From positions 8,415 through 61,506 of the forward strand of contig PMES01000129.1 of assembly GCA_003154775.1 (NCBI GenBank): a DNA stretch of 53,092 nucleotides, given 5' to 3'. Below, in pieces: positions 35,397 through 42,651 of this stretch; position 1 is the first letter of the stretch, and the number at the start of each line of letters is the position of its first letter. The stretch comes from Acidobacteriota bacterium (GTDB taxonomy: Bacteria > Acidobacteriota > Terriglobia > Acidiferrales > UBA7541). Position numbers and translations under genes: made by a program. The notes beneath the pieces are model-generated. The model had not been told where the DNA came from. It did not search any database and was given only the letters and a program-made list of their open reading frames with translations.

Positions 35397-35567
35397 TCAG
35401 CAGGAGGGAGTTGTAAAACCTACCCCCCCTGTTTTTGCGCAAGAGTGCGGAAGTTGTTGAAGGGAAAAGAGATATTGGGATTGCAACTCTCCAAGTGTCC
35501 GCAAGAATATCAAAACTAAGAGCTTACGTGTGCCCACGGAATTAGGAAAAACCTCCATGAGGCTCAT
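35397..35567 (-). CDS. Possible small protein downstream of the consensus promoter
   Basis: 56 codons from ATG 35567 (an in-frame TTG at 35585 would add six). Sequence includes VGTRKLLVLIFLRTLGELQ and ends GGVGFTTPSC. It has one mildly hydrophobic stretch and no Shine-Dalgarno sequence. Its only support is position, about 87 bases after the predicted start of a consensus promoter. The transcript could equally be non-coding. Confidence 0.3.
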   Translation of the reverse strand: MSLMEVFPNSVGTRKLLVLIFLRTLGELQSQYLFSLQQLPHSCAKTGGVGFTTPSC

Positions 35568-35660
35568 GGTGCAGAGCGACTCCAATCTGAATCAATGAAA
35601 AGGGTATCTTCTAGAGGAACTGCTCGGGAAAAGGACGAGACGCAAATTAACTCATCGAGA

Positions 35661-35688
35661 ATTATACATCAAAGTAATTATTTGTCAA
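35661..35688 (-). promoter_or_regulatory. Perfect-consensus sigma70 promoter on the minus strand
   Basis: On the minus strand TTGACA (35688-35683) and TATAAT (35666-35661) are both exact consensus hexamers with a 16-base spacer. Predicted transcription start near 35654, running leftwards toward the 3' end of the monophosphatase gene, opposite to both neighbours. Confidence 0.7.
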
Positions 35689-36001
35689 GGAGAGTTTTCC
35701 CTGCGGAACAGAGTTGTCAGATGGTTCCCGGGCGTGAGGTTGGAGTGACGTAGAAAACCCCGGTCAAACATCACAATGAAGAGTGATTAAGCTCACACAG
35801 TTTTGTGGGAAATGACCCAGTGCGGGCTTCATTCTGAAACTCAGGCGCGCCCTATCGAATTTCGACACCCAAAATAAACGATTCATTTTGTTGGTTTTGC
35901 AGGGAATCGACCAAAACGACCGGATTACTCCAGTTAGGCCTTCGAGTTGCCTTTCTGCTAAGGCGAAGCGAAACGGAGAGCGGAGAAAAAGGAAAGGCCA
36001 T

Positions 36002-36793
36002 ATGCCAAATTCAATGGTCGCGGAAAGACCGGAAGTCTCCAGCCCGCGGCAAAGCACGGAACTGCGGAGCAGCAGGACGCGCACTCCGTACGGCTTGCCG
36101 ATCGAGGATGATTGCAGGAGTTGCAGGGTCCGCAGCACCGAGTTCTTCTGCGGCTTTTCCGAGCCATCGCGAGCCGCCTTGCGCCCGATCATGCACGTGA
36201 GCACGTACCCGGAAGGCGCGTTGATCGTGATGGAGGGGGAAGCGGCGCGGGGCATCCACCTGCTGTGCCAGGGCCGCGCGAAGCTGCTGACCACAAACAG
36301 CGACGGCAAGACTTTCATCCTGAAGATCGCTAATGCCGGGGAAGTGATCGGCCTGAACCCGATCCTGACGGGAATGCCGTATGACATCACGGTGGAAACG
36401 CTGCAGCCGTGCCAACTGGCGTTCATTCCGCGCGACGAGTTTTTGAAGTTCATCAAGGAACACAGCGACGCCTCATTTCAGGTAGCGCAACACCTGGGCC
36501 GCGACTGCCAGATGGCCTATGACGTCATACGCTCGATCGGGTTGAGCAATTCGGCCGCGGAAAAGCTGGCAAGGTTTTTGGTGGAGTGGGCCGGCGATGG
36601 GCGTCCCAGCGACGGGGTGGTGCGCGTGAAACTGGCACTGACGCATGAAGAAATGGCGCAATTGATCGGCTGTTCGCGCGAAACCGTAAGCCGCACGCTG
36701 AGCGAATTCAAACGGCAGCGCCTGGTGGAAGTGAATGGCGCGACACTCGTGGTGCGCGACCTTGAAGCGCTGGAAGATCTCGCGGCCAACTAG
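36002..36793 (+). CDS. Crp/Fnr family regulator, FNR-like with four candidate Fe-S cysteines
   Basis: 263 residues from ATG 36002 (GGAAAGG site). The N-terminal extension carries C38, C41 and C50 (C-x2-C-x8-C). C137, in TLQPCQLAFIPRDEF, aligns with the fourth ligand of E. coli FNR just before the IPFETL segment. The cyclic-nucleotide-fold barrel follows (YPEGALIVMEGEAARGIHLLCQGRAKLL). The HTH is HEEMAQLIGCSRETVSRTLSEF, with the E-x-x-S-R signature that reads TTGAT half-sites in FNR. An oxygen-sensing role is likely but unproven. Monocistronic; precedes a convergent radical SAM gene. Confidence 0.85.
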   Translation: MPNSMVAERPEVSSPRQSTELRSSRTRTPYGLPIEDDCRSCRVRSTEFFCGFSEPSRAALRPIMHVSTYPEGALIVMEGEAARGIHLLCQGRAKLLTTNSDGKTFILKIANAGEVIGLNPILTGMPYDITVETLQPCQLAFIPRDEFLKFIKEHSDASFQVAQHLGRDCQMAYDVIRSIGLSNSAAEKLARFLVEWAGDGRPSDGVVRVKLALTHEEMAQLIGCSRETVSRTLSEFKRQRLVEVNGATLVVRDLEALEDLAAN

Positions 36794-36977
36794 CGAGTAT
36801 CGCAGGTAGCCTGGCCCGCCAGCGCAAAAAATAGCGCGATCCTGCCTCCACCCGCTGTGCGTTCAGCGCTTTTCCAGTTCTCACACAGACTCTTCAGCCC
36901 TGAAGAATGTTTTCCGGCAGATTTTCAGCAAGCTGCCAGGAAAGAGGCGGGGTCACGCCACAAATGACAACAGAGTG

Positions 36978-38651
36978 TCAGGTAGAGGAGGCCCAGTTGG
37001 TGCGTTCGAGGAACGTGGGCGGTTCGTAGGTCTTGCCCTTGGCCAGGCGGCGTTCTTCGCGGCGCGTGGTCCACAAAAGCAGCGGGCCAAGCGCGCGCGA
37101 ACTGAGCCGGGCGACGATGCCAGATTCGCTCTCAACATCCTTGCGTAAGGCCTTCATCTTTTCGCTGACGCTGCGATTCACCGACCTGAATTGGTGTTCC
37201 ATTGCCCAAAGCGCGGCGCTATAGCCGGTGCGCAGCTTCTGCATTTCGCGGGCAAAGCGCTCGCGAACGCGCGGATCGGGATAATCGCGGTAGCGCCGCC
37301 AGCCCTGCAGCATGGTCTGGCACATGCGGTACAGGCTGGGCCCGTTGCACTCGAAGTCGTGTAAGAAGGCCCAGTCGAGAAAACGTTTGGAGTCTTCGCG
37401 GGAAATAGCAGCGTGCTGGAAGTTAAACTTGAACTGGCCGTGGATGTCGGCAAGATCCACGAAGTCCAGCATGCGGCCCTGTTCTTTCATTTCGCGGTAG
37501 AGCGGCGTGCCCGGCACAGGCGTGTACAGCATGAACTGGTGGAAATCGGTCTCGTGGCTGCAGGCGTGCTCGATCTCCTCGGTGATATTGGCGGGTGTGT
37601 GGTGCTCCAGCCCAATAATCGTGGAGCCCTGCACGCGGATGCCGTGGCTGCGCAGCTCGTGGGTCAATTCGCGCGTGTCCGTGCCTTTCAGCTTGGTGTA
37701 CACCGAGTGCGGGGACTCCAAGCCCATCCACACCCAGGAGATGCCGAGTTCCACGAGTTCCTGCATTGTGTAGAGCTTGATGGCATTCGCGGAGGCGAAC
37801 ACCGCCATGCCCCAGCTTTTGCCTGCGGCCTTCATGCGCGCCAGAAGCTGCAGGGCGCGCTTGCGGTGCAGCAGGAAATTCTCGTCCATGATGAAAAAGG
37901 TCTGCACGCCGAGGGTAGTTTCAAAGCCCTCCATGATGTCAAAGAGCTCGTCGCCGGTTTCGTAGAAATTGTAGAAATTGCCCTTGCCACCGAAGAACGA
38001 GGATGTGGCGCAGAAGCTGCAACCCAAGGGACAACCGACCGAGGGAATGATCGTGGCGGCGGTGGAACCGCGGCGCTCGGGAAGGCGCATGCCCATGGCG
38101 CGCGTCTGAATCCCGGAAACGATGGCGGGATGCTTGATGGGCGCGGTTTCGTCTTGGCCCAGATAGCGCCGCATCCAGGAGATGCCTTCGCCGCGAACGT
38201 AATGATCGGCGTCCACCACATGCTCGATGTCGGGAGTCGCGGTGACGTGGCCGCCAACGATGATCGTGGAGTGCGGCGAGAGTTCCCGCACCATGCGGCA
38301 CATTTCGCGGACCTTGCCGACGTTGACGATGATCGAAGAGATGCCCACGACCTCGTATTCGTGCGAGGTCAGCTCGCGGGCGAAGCCTTCGCGCGTGGGG
38401 AAATCGAGGACCGTGCAGGGCGCGGAGATGTTGGCTTGGATCAGCATGATGCCCCAGGAGCGATGGAACATTCGCAGGGAGAAAGCGCCTTGAGCGCGAG
38501 TCACCTGATTATGGTACAGCTCCATGGGATTGATGGCGCGGCTGCCAAATTCGTCGTCCTGCGCATACGGCCCAAAAACGGAGCTCAGAAGCACACGCGC
38601 ACGCGTACCTCTAGGATGGGTCACGCTACAACTCGAAAGCTGCGGATTCAT
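36978..38651 (-). CDS. B12-binding-domain radical SAM protein
   Basis: 557 residues from ATG 38651. The N-terminal domain (about 30-190) has the cobalamin-binding Rossmann pattern (SHEYEVVGISSIIVNVGKV, STIIVGGHVTATPD). The radical SAM core has CPLGCSFC near 208-215 (CxxxCxxC), then FFIMDENFLL and the C-terminal VPGTPLYREMKEQGRM. This architecture covers methyltransferases and ring-forming enzymes such as those for hopanoid or bacteriochlorophyll modification; no partner gene narrows it. A methylase acting on lipid is possible, but that is inference. Confidence 0.85.
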   Translation of the reverse strand: MNPQLSSCSVTHPRGTRARVLLSSVFGPYAQDDEFGSRAINPMELYHNQVTRAQGAFSLRMFHRSWGIMLIQANISAPCTVLDFPTREGFARELTSHEYEVVGISSIIVNVGKVREMCRMVRELSPHSTIIVGGHVTATPDIEHVVDADHYVRGEGISWMRRYLGQDETAPIKHPAIVSGIQTRAMGMRLPERRGSTAATIIPSVGCPLGCSFCATSSFFGGKGNFYNFYETGDELFDIMEGFETTLGVQTFFIMDENFLLHRKRALQLLARMKAAGKSWGMAVFASANAIKLYTMQELVELGISWVWMGLESPHSVYTKLKGTDTRELTHELRSHGIRVQGSTIIGLEHHTPANITEEIEHACSHETDFHQFMLYTPVPGTPLYREMKEQGRMLDFVDLADIHGQFKFNFQHAAISREDSKRFLDWAFLHDFECNGPSLYRMCQTMLQGWRRYRDYPDPRVRERFAREMQKLRTGYSAALWAMEHQFRSVNRSVSEKMKALRKDVESESGIVARLSSRALGPLLLWTTRREERRLAKGKTYEPPTFLERTNWASST

Positions 38652-39044
38652 AGACAAGAAATAAAGTTTAGCACGAGGGCCCCGATATCCTTTGTGACGG
38701 GTGAACATGAAGGCGCGGGAGGGAGTGTTCTATTTGAACATCCCAGGTGTTGCAATAATTCCGCCGTGAGCTGCTTGATTCTGGCTGTGCTGTTCGCCAT
38801 CACACAAACACCTTCCGCAGTCCCACTGGGGCAACCGATAGCGCATCTGGCACCCGCCATCGCGTCACAAGGAATGCCAACGATAATAAGGCTCCAACCA
38901 CTTCCTCTCCATCCGCTGTCAATCCTGTCGCAACCAATCCAAATCAGGACAATACGCACGGGAGGATTGCTTGCGAAGGGCCAACGGGGCGTGCGAAAAT
39001 GAAAAGCTGGGGCTGAGCCGTCCCAAATGGCGGTTGGCTGCAAT
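38652..39044. other. Gap between radical SAM gene and tRNA-Glu
   Basis: 393 bases. Promoter for the leftward radical SAM gene is expected in the left part. A GTG-started frame 38766-39002 with a hydrophobic N-terminus (SCLILAVLFAITQTPSAV) is the only notable open frame and is weak. Nothing else is recognised. Confidence 0.4.
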
Positions 39045-39120
39045 GGCGATATCGTCTAGGGGTCCAGGACGCCGCCCTCTCACGGCGGAAACCCGGGTTC
39101 GAATCCCGGTATCGCTACCA
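39045..39120 (+). tRNA. tRNA-Glu (anticodon CTC)
   Basis: 76 bases including encoded CCA. Acceptor GGCGATA pairs with TATCGCT (first pair G-U), discriminator A. Anticodon stem CCGCC/GGCGG encloses CTCTCAC with CTC at 39079-39081. T arm GGGTTCGAATCCC. Integrase begins 112 bases downstream, so the 3' end of this tRNA is the probable attachment site. Confidence 0.96.
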
Positions 39121-39232
39121 ACCCTTTCCAAGCCATTCATTTCATAACGGTTGATAGCCTGCCTTAGGGCTTGTCCCAAATTTGTCCCAAAGAATCGTGG
39201 TTTCGCCCTGAAAGTGAGTATTGGAACAGGGT
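39121..39232 (+). other. Candidate attachment-site region beside tRNA-Glu
   Basis: Between the tRNA 3' end and the integrase. Contains a tandem TTGTCCCAAA (CTTGTCCCAAATTTGTCCCAAAG, split here as two copies at 39173-39183 and 39183-39192), a type of direct repeat often bound by integrase arms. The exact crossover sequence cannot be defined without the other att copy. Confidence 0.45.
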
Positions 39233-40042
39233 ATGGCGAACACGACGGTAAGCATTCGAGAACGAATAAAAAATCCTGACGGGCGCTGGTGTTGGGCTCC
39301 CAAGCTTCCGGTCCCCGAGGGCAAACTGAAACCCACCGAAGCTCAGCGCCGGGGGAAGTACTACTTGGTCTGGACTGAGCGCGGGAAGAAACGCGAGCAG
39401 AAGATCAATGGCAATACATTTGAGGACGCCGTGAAGGCCGCACGGTCAAAAGAGAGGCATCTGGAAGATGCTGCTGATGGCTTCGAACGACCTGATCCAC
39501 TAAAGAAGAAGCCTGAACGGATCACCATTGTGGATGCCATCGAGAGTCGGCTGCACAGCATAGAGGTTTCATTTGATCCGGCCACCTTGAAATCGCACAG
39601 GCAGGCTCTTCGGCAATTTGAAAAATGGACAATGCGACACTTCGTAGATGAAATCAATCACGACCATTTGATGGAGTTCCGCAATTGGCTAATGACACAT
39701 GGCAACGAGCACAGGTTCATGAAGAACAGCGGCAACGCCATGCGCACTGCAAACCGGAAAGCTTCCCATGTCAACCAACTCGTTAGGATCACGCTCGGCC
39801 TGCCTGACGGGAAAGGCCCAATCAGGAAATCAGAACTGGGTAAGACAAAACGAAATGGGTTCGTAAAAATCTACTCGGAGGCACAAAAGAAAGCGTTCTT
39901 TAGGAATTGCAAGCCTTACGAAGACTTGCGTTTCAAGACGCTATATGAACCCGCGTTTCGAAAGAAAGAGCTGGTGTATTTGGAGAAAGAAGACGTGCTT
40001 AGCTGCTTGCCTGGTGGCGAGCCTGCAAAGTTCGATATCTGA
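39233..40042 (+). pseudogene. Tyrosine recombinase (phage-type integrase), truncated
   Basis: 269 residues from MANTTVSIRERIKNPDGRW. An arm-type DNA-binding domain and a SAM-like core-binding domain (ATLKSHRQALRQFEKWTMRHF, NHDHLMEFRNWLMTHGNEHR) are complete. The catalytic domain starts (LRFKTLYEPAFRKKELVYLEKEDVL), which includes the box I arginine, but stops 18 residues later with SCLPGGEPAKFDI. The box II H-x-x-R and the catalytic tyrosine are missing, and no continuation is seen in other frames up to 40260. Deletion or recombination after insertion at tRNA-Glu is the simplest explanation. Confidence 0.8.
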
Positions 40043-40259
40043 AATAGGGGACACGGTGGGCCAATTCTGAAGCAGAATTTATCACGAAATGCCCGATAAG
40101 GCGTGCGGGCGATTCGACAGGTAGTTTTGCGAGGCCTTCTCCGGTTACCGCGTTAGAACGAAACCGCCCGGCTGCGGACGCCACGCGTGGAACGAAAAGA
40201 TAGAGACTTTCAAGCAAGAGATGAAGAGCCGACCCGAAGAAACTTGCCGAATCGTGTGA

Positions 40260-40361
40260 TCACGGCGACTTCGGCTGTGCGCACGGTGAAAAGCTTCCCA
40301 TAATCAGGTACAGCACGATGAAAGCCGCGACCCCCAACGGAATCCAGTACAGTTCATTCAT
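40260..40361 (-). CDS. 33-residue single-span membrane peptide
   Basis: MNELYWIPLGVAAFIVLYLI followed by MGSFSPCAQPKSP. One transmembrane helix (about 6-23) and a short polar tail. A strong GGAGG sits eight bases before ATG 40361. It lies 83 bases downstream of the SDR gene on the same strand, so they are probably co-transcribed. Small size precludes family assignment. Confidence 0.6.
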   Translation of the reverse strand: MNELYWIPLGVAAFIVLYLIMGSFSPCAQPKSP

Positions 40362-40444
40362 TTGGTTTCCTCCGCTGCTCCTTCTTGAAACCAGCTACCA
40401 CGACAATGCCGCGCGTCTGCTCGGTCTTCCTGTGCTGTGATCGC

Positions 40445-41218
40445 TTACAGCGTGCGCTGGTGAAAACCGCCGTCCACGTTGAGCACCTGGCCGGAGCAAT
40501 AATCGAGGAGCCCGTCGGCGATGGCGCGCACCGAGCGGGCCACGTCGGACGGTTCGCCCATGCGGCGTTGCGGCAGCAGGCCGGAGGCGATCTTCTCTTC
40601 GTACTCGGCCTCCACCGCCGCGATCATGTCCGTGCGGATGATGCCGGGGCGGATTTCGAAGACCTTGATATCCGCAGGCGCGAGCCGGGCGGCAAACAGA
40701 GCGGCGGACATACTCAGGCCCGCCTTGGAGATACAGTAGTCGCCGCGATTGACGCTGGCGGCATAGGCGGAGATGGAAGTGATGAAAACGATCCGGCCAC
40801 CTTCGCCCTGGCGGATCATCCAGCGCGCCGCCCTCTGGGTGAGAAAGTGCGGACCCTTCAGGTTTGTCGCGATGAGGCGGTCGAAGCCGTCCTCGTCCGC
40901 TTCCAGCATGTCCAGGCGATGCGCGGGGCCAACGCCAGCGTTGTTGACCAGCAGGTCGAGGCGGCCGAGCCGTCCGCGTGTGAACTCGAGGAGGGCAGCT
41001 CGGTCGGCGGCCGAGGAGATATCACTCCGGACGGCCATGGCGCCGGTTTCCCGTTCGAGCGATTCCGCCAGATCCTGCCGGCCGCGCCAGGTGGCGACAA
41101 CATTGTGGGTGCGCGCCAGTTCGACAGCGATGGCGCGGCCGATGCCGCGGGTGGCGCCCGTCACGATGGCAACACGGCGTACTGGTAGCGTGGGCCCTCC
41201 AGTCACAAACGCGATCAT
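40445..41218 (-). CDS. Short-chain dehydrogenase/reductase (SDR A)
   Basis: 257 residues, NAD(P)-dependent classical SDR. Cofactor motif TGATRGIGRAIAVEL, NNAG (LLVNNAGVGPAH), catalytic Ser in VFITSISAYAAS, and YxxxK as DYCISK. The C-terminus DGLLDYCSGQVLNVDGG is FabG-like. Clearly related to the SDR at 50277-51092 (shared RGxYCISKA, GxxRT-type PG(I/L)I.T(D/E)M). A ketoacyl or sugar-keto reductase role is possible. Divergent from the GH88 gene. Confidence 0.85.
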   Translation of the reverse strand: MIAFVTGGPTLPVRRVAIVTGATRGIGRAIAVELARTHNVVATWRGRQDLAESLERETGAMAVRSDISSAADRAALLEFTRGRLGRLDLLVNNAGVGPAHRLDMLEADEDGFDRLIATNLKGPHFLTQRAARWMIRQGEGGRIVFITSISAYAASVNRGDYCISKAGLSMSAALFAARLAPADIKVFEIRPGIIRTDMIAAVEAEYEEKIASGLLPQRRMGEPSDVARSVRAIADGLLDYCSGQVLNVDGGFHQRTL

Positions 41219-41310
41219 AGTCTTTCACCTTTCCTTTTCCAATCGTTCATTGTGTTTTCGCTTTTTTTCGTGTAACAAGTGGTTTTGTTTGCTATTTTCG
41301 ATCCTGCCAC

Positions 41311-41349
41311 ATGAAACCGATACACAGCAAACCTACTGCACGTATCTGA
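41311..41349 (+). CDS. 12-codon leader ORF, start of a stop-start chain
   Basis: ATGAAACCGATACACAGC... encodes MKPIHSKPTARI and ends TGATG, where the stop shares its A with the ATG of the next tiny ORF. No Shine-Dalgarno sequence. Listed because three ORFs in a row overlap by 1 or 4 bases; it may be a translational-coupling leader. Confidence 0.25.
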   Translation: MKPIHSKPTARI

Positions 41350-41456
41350 TGAGACAGAAGAACCACCCCCTCGGCCAGTTTCCCACCGGCTGCCCGCCCT
41401 TCGACAAGAAAGGCTATGGCGCGATCATGCGGGCCGCGCGTCAGGGGAATCGATGA
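41349..41456 (+). CDS. 35-codon ORF overlapping the GH88 start
   Basis: MRQKNHPLGQFPTGCPPFDK continuing to AARQGNR. Its ATG overlaps the stop of the preceding 12-codon ORF (TGATG), and its TGA overlaps the GH88 ATG (ATGA, 41453-41456). Basic peptide, no known family. The overlap arrangement would couple GH88 translation to it. Confidence 0.35.
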   Translation: MRQKNHPLGQFPTGCPPFDKKGYGAIMRAARQGNR

Positions 41457-42481
41457 CTTACTCGGAAGCACTCGACTTCGCCGCCGGCCAGGTGCGTTCG
41501 CTGATCGAGCGCCACCCCGGCTTCTACCCGATGTACACGCATCAGGGCCGCTGGAAGCACGATCTGCCCGCCTGGACGCACTGGTGCGACGGCTTCCTGC
41601 CCGGCATCATGTGGATTCTCCTCGCGCGCGGAGACCATTCCTGGCGCGAGCCAGCCATCCGCTACACCAGGCCGCTGGAGCCGCGCCAGTTCGACCGCGA
41701 CGTCCACGACCTCGGCTTCATCTTCATGTCCACGTACCGCCGCTGGCTGGACCTCGAGCCCGATCCCGCCCTTGATGCCGTGCTCGTCCAGGCCGGCCGC
41801 ACCCTGGCTCTGCGATTCCGCGAAAAGGGCCGCTACCTGTGCTCCTTCGCTGCCGAGGACTCCCTGTTCATCGACATCATGATGAATGTTGGGATCGTTT
41901 TCCACGCCGCCCGCCGCGCCGGCGACCAGCGGCTGCACGACATCGCCATCCAGCACTGCCTCACCACCCGGCGCGTCCTGGTTCGCGCGGACGGCTCCAC
42001 GGCGCACGAAGGCATCTTCGATCCCGAGACGGGCGAGTTCATCCGCCAAACCTCGCAGCAGGGCTTTCGGGGCGATTCCTGTTGGTCGCGCGGCCTCGCC
42101 TGGGCGCTTTACGGCTTCCACACCGCGTATCGGTACACCAACGATCCGCGCTTCCTCAGGACCGCCGAGGCCTGCGCTGATTTCTACATGGAGCAGAGCT
42201 GCCCGGTGCCGCCCTGGGACTACGACGCGCCGCTCGAAAGCCGCCGTCAGGTGGATACCTCGGCCGCGGCGATTGCCGCCTCGGGTCTCCTGCAACTCGG
42301 TTACACCAATTACGCCCGCACTATCCTCGACGCCCTCTGCCGCGACCATGTGGGCGGCACCGAGGGCATCCTGAACCATGGCGTGTACCACATCCACAAA
42401 GGGCTCGGGGTGAACGAATCGGTCATGTGGGGCGACTACTTTTTCGTGGAGGCTCTGGCCCTGGCCGAAGCCGCAAAATGA
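41453..42481 (+). CDS. Glycoside hydrolase family 88 (unsaturated glucuronyl hydrolase)
   Basis: Releases unsaturated uronic acid from oligosaccharides left by polysaccharide lyases, by hydration of the double bond. 342 residues. Candidate catalytic aspartates: D86 in DRDVHDLGFIF and D141 in AEDSLFIDIMMN, matching the two aspartates of Bacillus unsaturated glucuronyl hydrolase. The FRGDSCWSRGLAWALYGF substrate-binding segment and the final ESVMWGDYFFVEALA are typical. No signal peptide, so it acts on imported fragments. No lyase or transporter is in the window. Confidence 0.88.
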   Translation: MTYSEALDFAAGQVRSLIERHPGFYPMYTHQGRWKHDLPAWTHWCDGFLPGIMWILLARGDHSWREPAIRYTRPLEPRQFDRDVHDLGFIFMSTYRRWLDLEPDPALDAVLVQAGRTLALRFREKGRYLCSFAAEDSLFIDIMMNVGIVFHAARRAGDQRLHDIAIQHCLTTRRVLVRADGSTAHEGIFDPETGEFIRQTSQQGFRGDSCWSRGLAWALYGFHTAYRYTNDPRFLRTAEACADFYMEQSCPVPPWDYDAPLESRRQVDTSAAAIAASGLLQLGYTNYARTILDALCRDHVGGTEGILNHGVYHIHKGLGVNESVMWGDYFFVEALALAEAAK

Positions 42482-42491
42482 AAAGCGCAAA

Positions 42492-42507
42492 GGCCGCGAG
42501 CGCGGCC
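42492..42507. terminator. Hairpin after GH88 (GGCCGCG-AG-CGCGGCC)
   Basis: Perfect 7-bp GC arms around two bases, eleven bases after the GH88 stop. No T-run follows, so it is at best a weak or Rho-assisted terminator, or an mRNA-stabilising hairpin. Confidence 0.4.
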
Positions 42508-42558
42508 TGTCGTGCCCGTTGCCGGGTCTCTAACGCCCATCGGTGCTTGGGGGTTTAC

Positions 42559-42578
42559 GCCGGGGCTGAAGCCCCGGC
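42559..42578. repeat. GCCGGGGCT hairpin (REP-like) between convergent genes
   Basis: Perfect 9-bp arms with a two-base loop, between the convergent GH88 and aldo/keto reductase genes. Looks like a dispersed repeat unit; could also serve as a bidirectional terminator. Confidence 0.55.
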
Positions 42579-42651
42579 CTCCTAAAGAAAAAGACTTTTT
42601 CAGCAGCCTATTACGACGCGAGCTTTTCAGTGCGTCTCCGCTTCTTAGCGA

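Larger units (their letters stand above)
35349..36001. other. 653-base gap with a strong leftward promoter and no assigned gene
   Basis: Between the monophosphatase and the FNR-like gene. It is AT-richer than the surroundings. A perfect-consensus promoter (35661-35688) points left; a 56-62-codon open frame lies in its path. The right part (35700-36001) is the presumed promoter and leader of the FNR-like gene and contains CACACAGTTTTGTG at about 35791-35804, an imperfect dyad. Confidence 0.6.

Noticed and set aside
35791-35804. CACACAGTTTTGTG as a CRP-type site upstream of the FNR-like gene
   Set aside because: Half-sites do not match TGTGA-N6-TCACA in spacing or orientation; kept only as an imperfect dyad in the gap note.
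37413-39002. 529-codon open frame on the plus strand opposite the radical SAM gene
   Set aside because: High-GC shadow frame; the minus strand shows a complete radical SAM protein with all motifs, and this frame resembles no family.
38766-39002. 79-codon GTG-started frame with signal-like N-terminus
   Set aside because: No ribosome binding site, overlaps a competing minus-strand frame, and has Pro/Leu-rich low-complexity tail; too weak to call.
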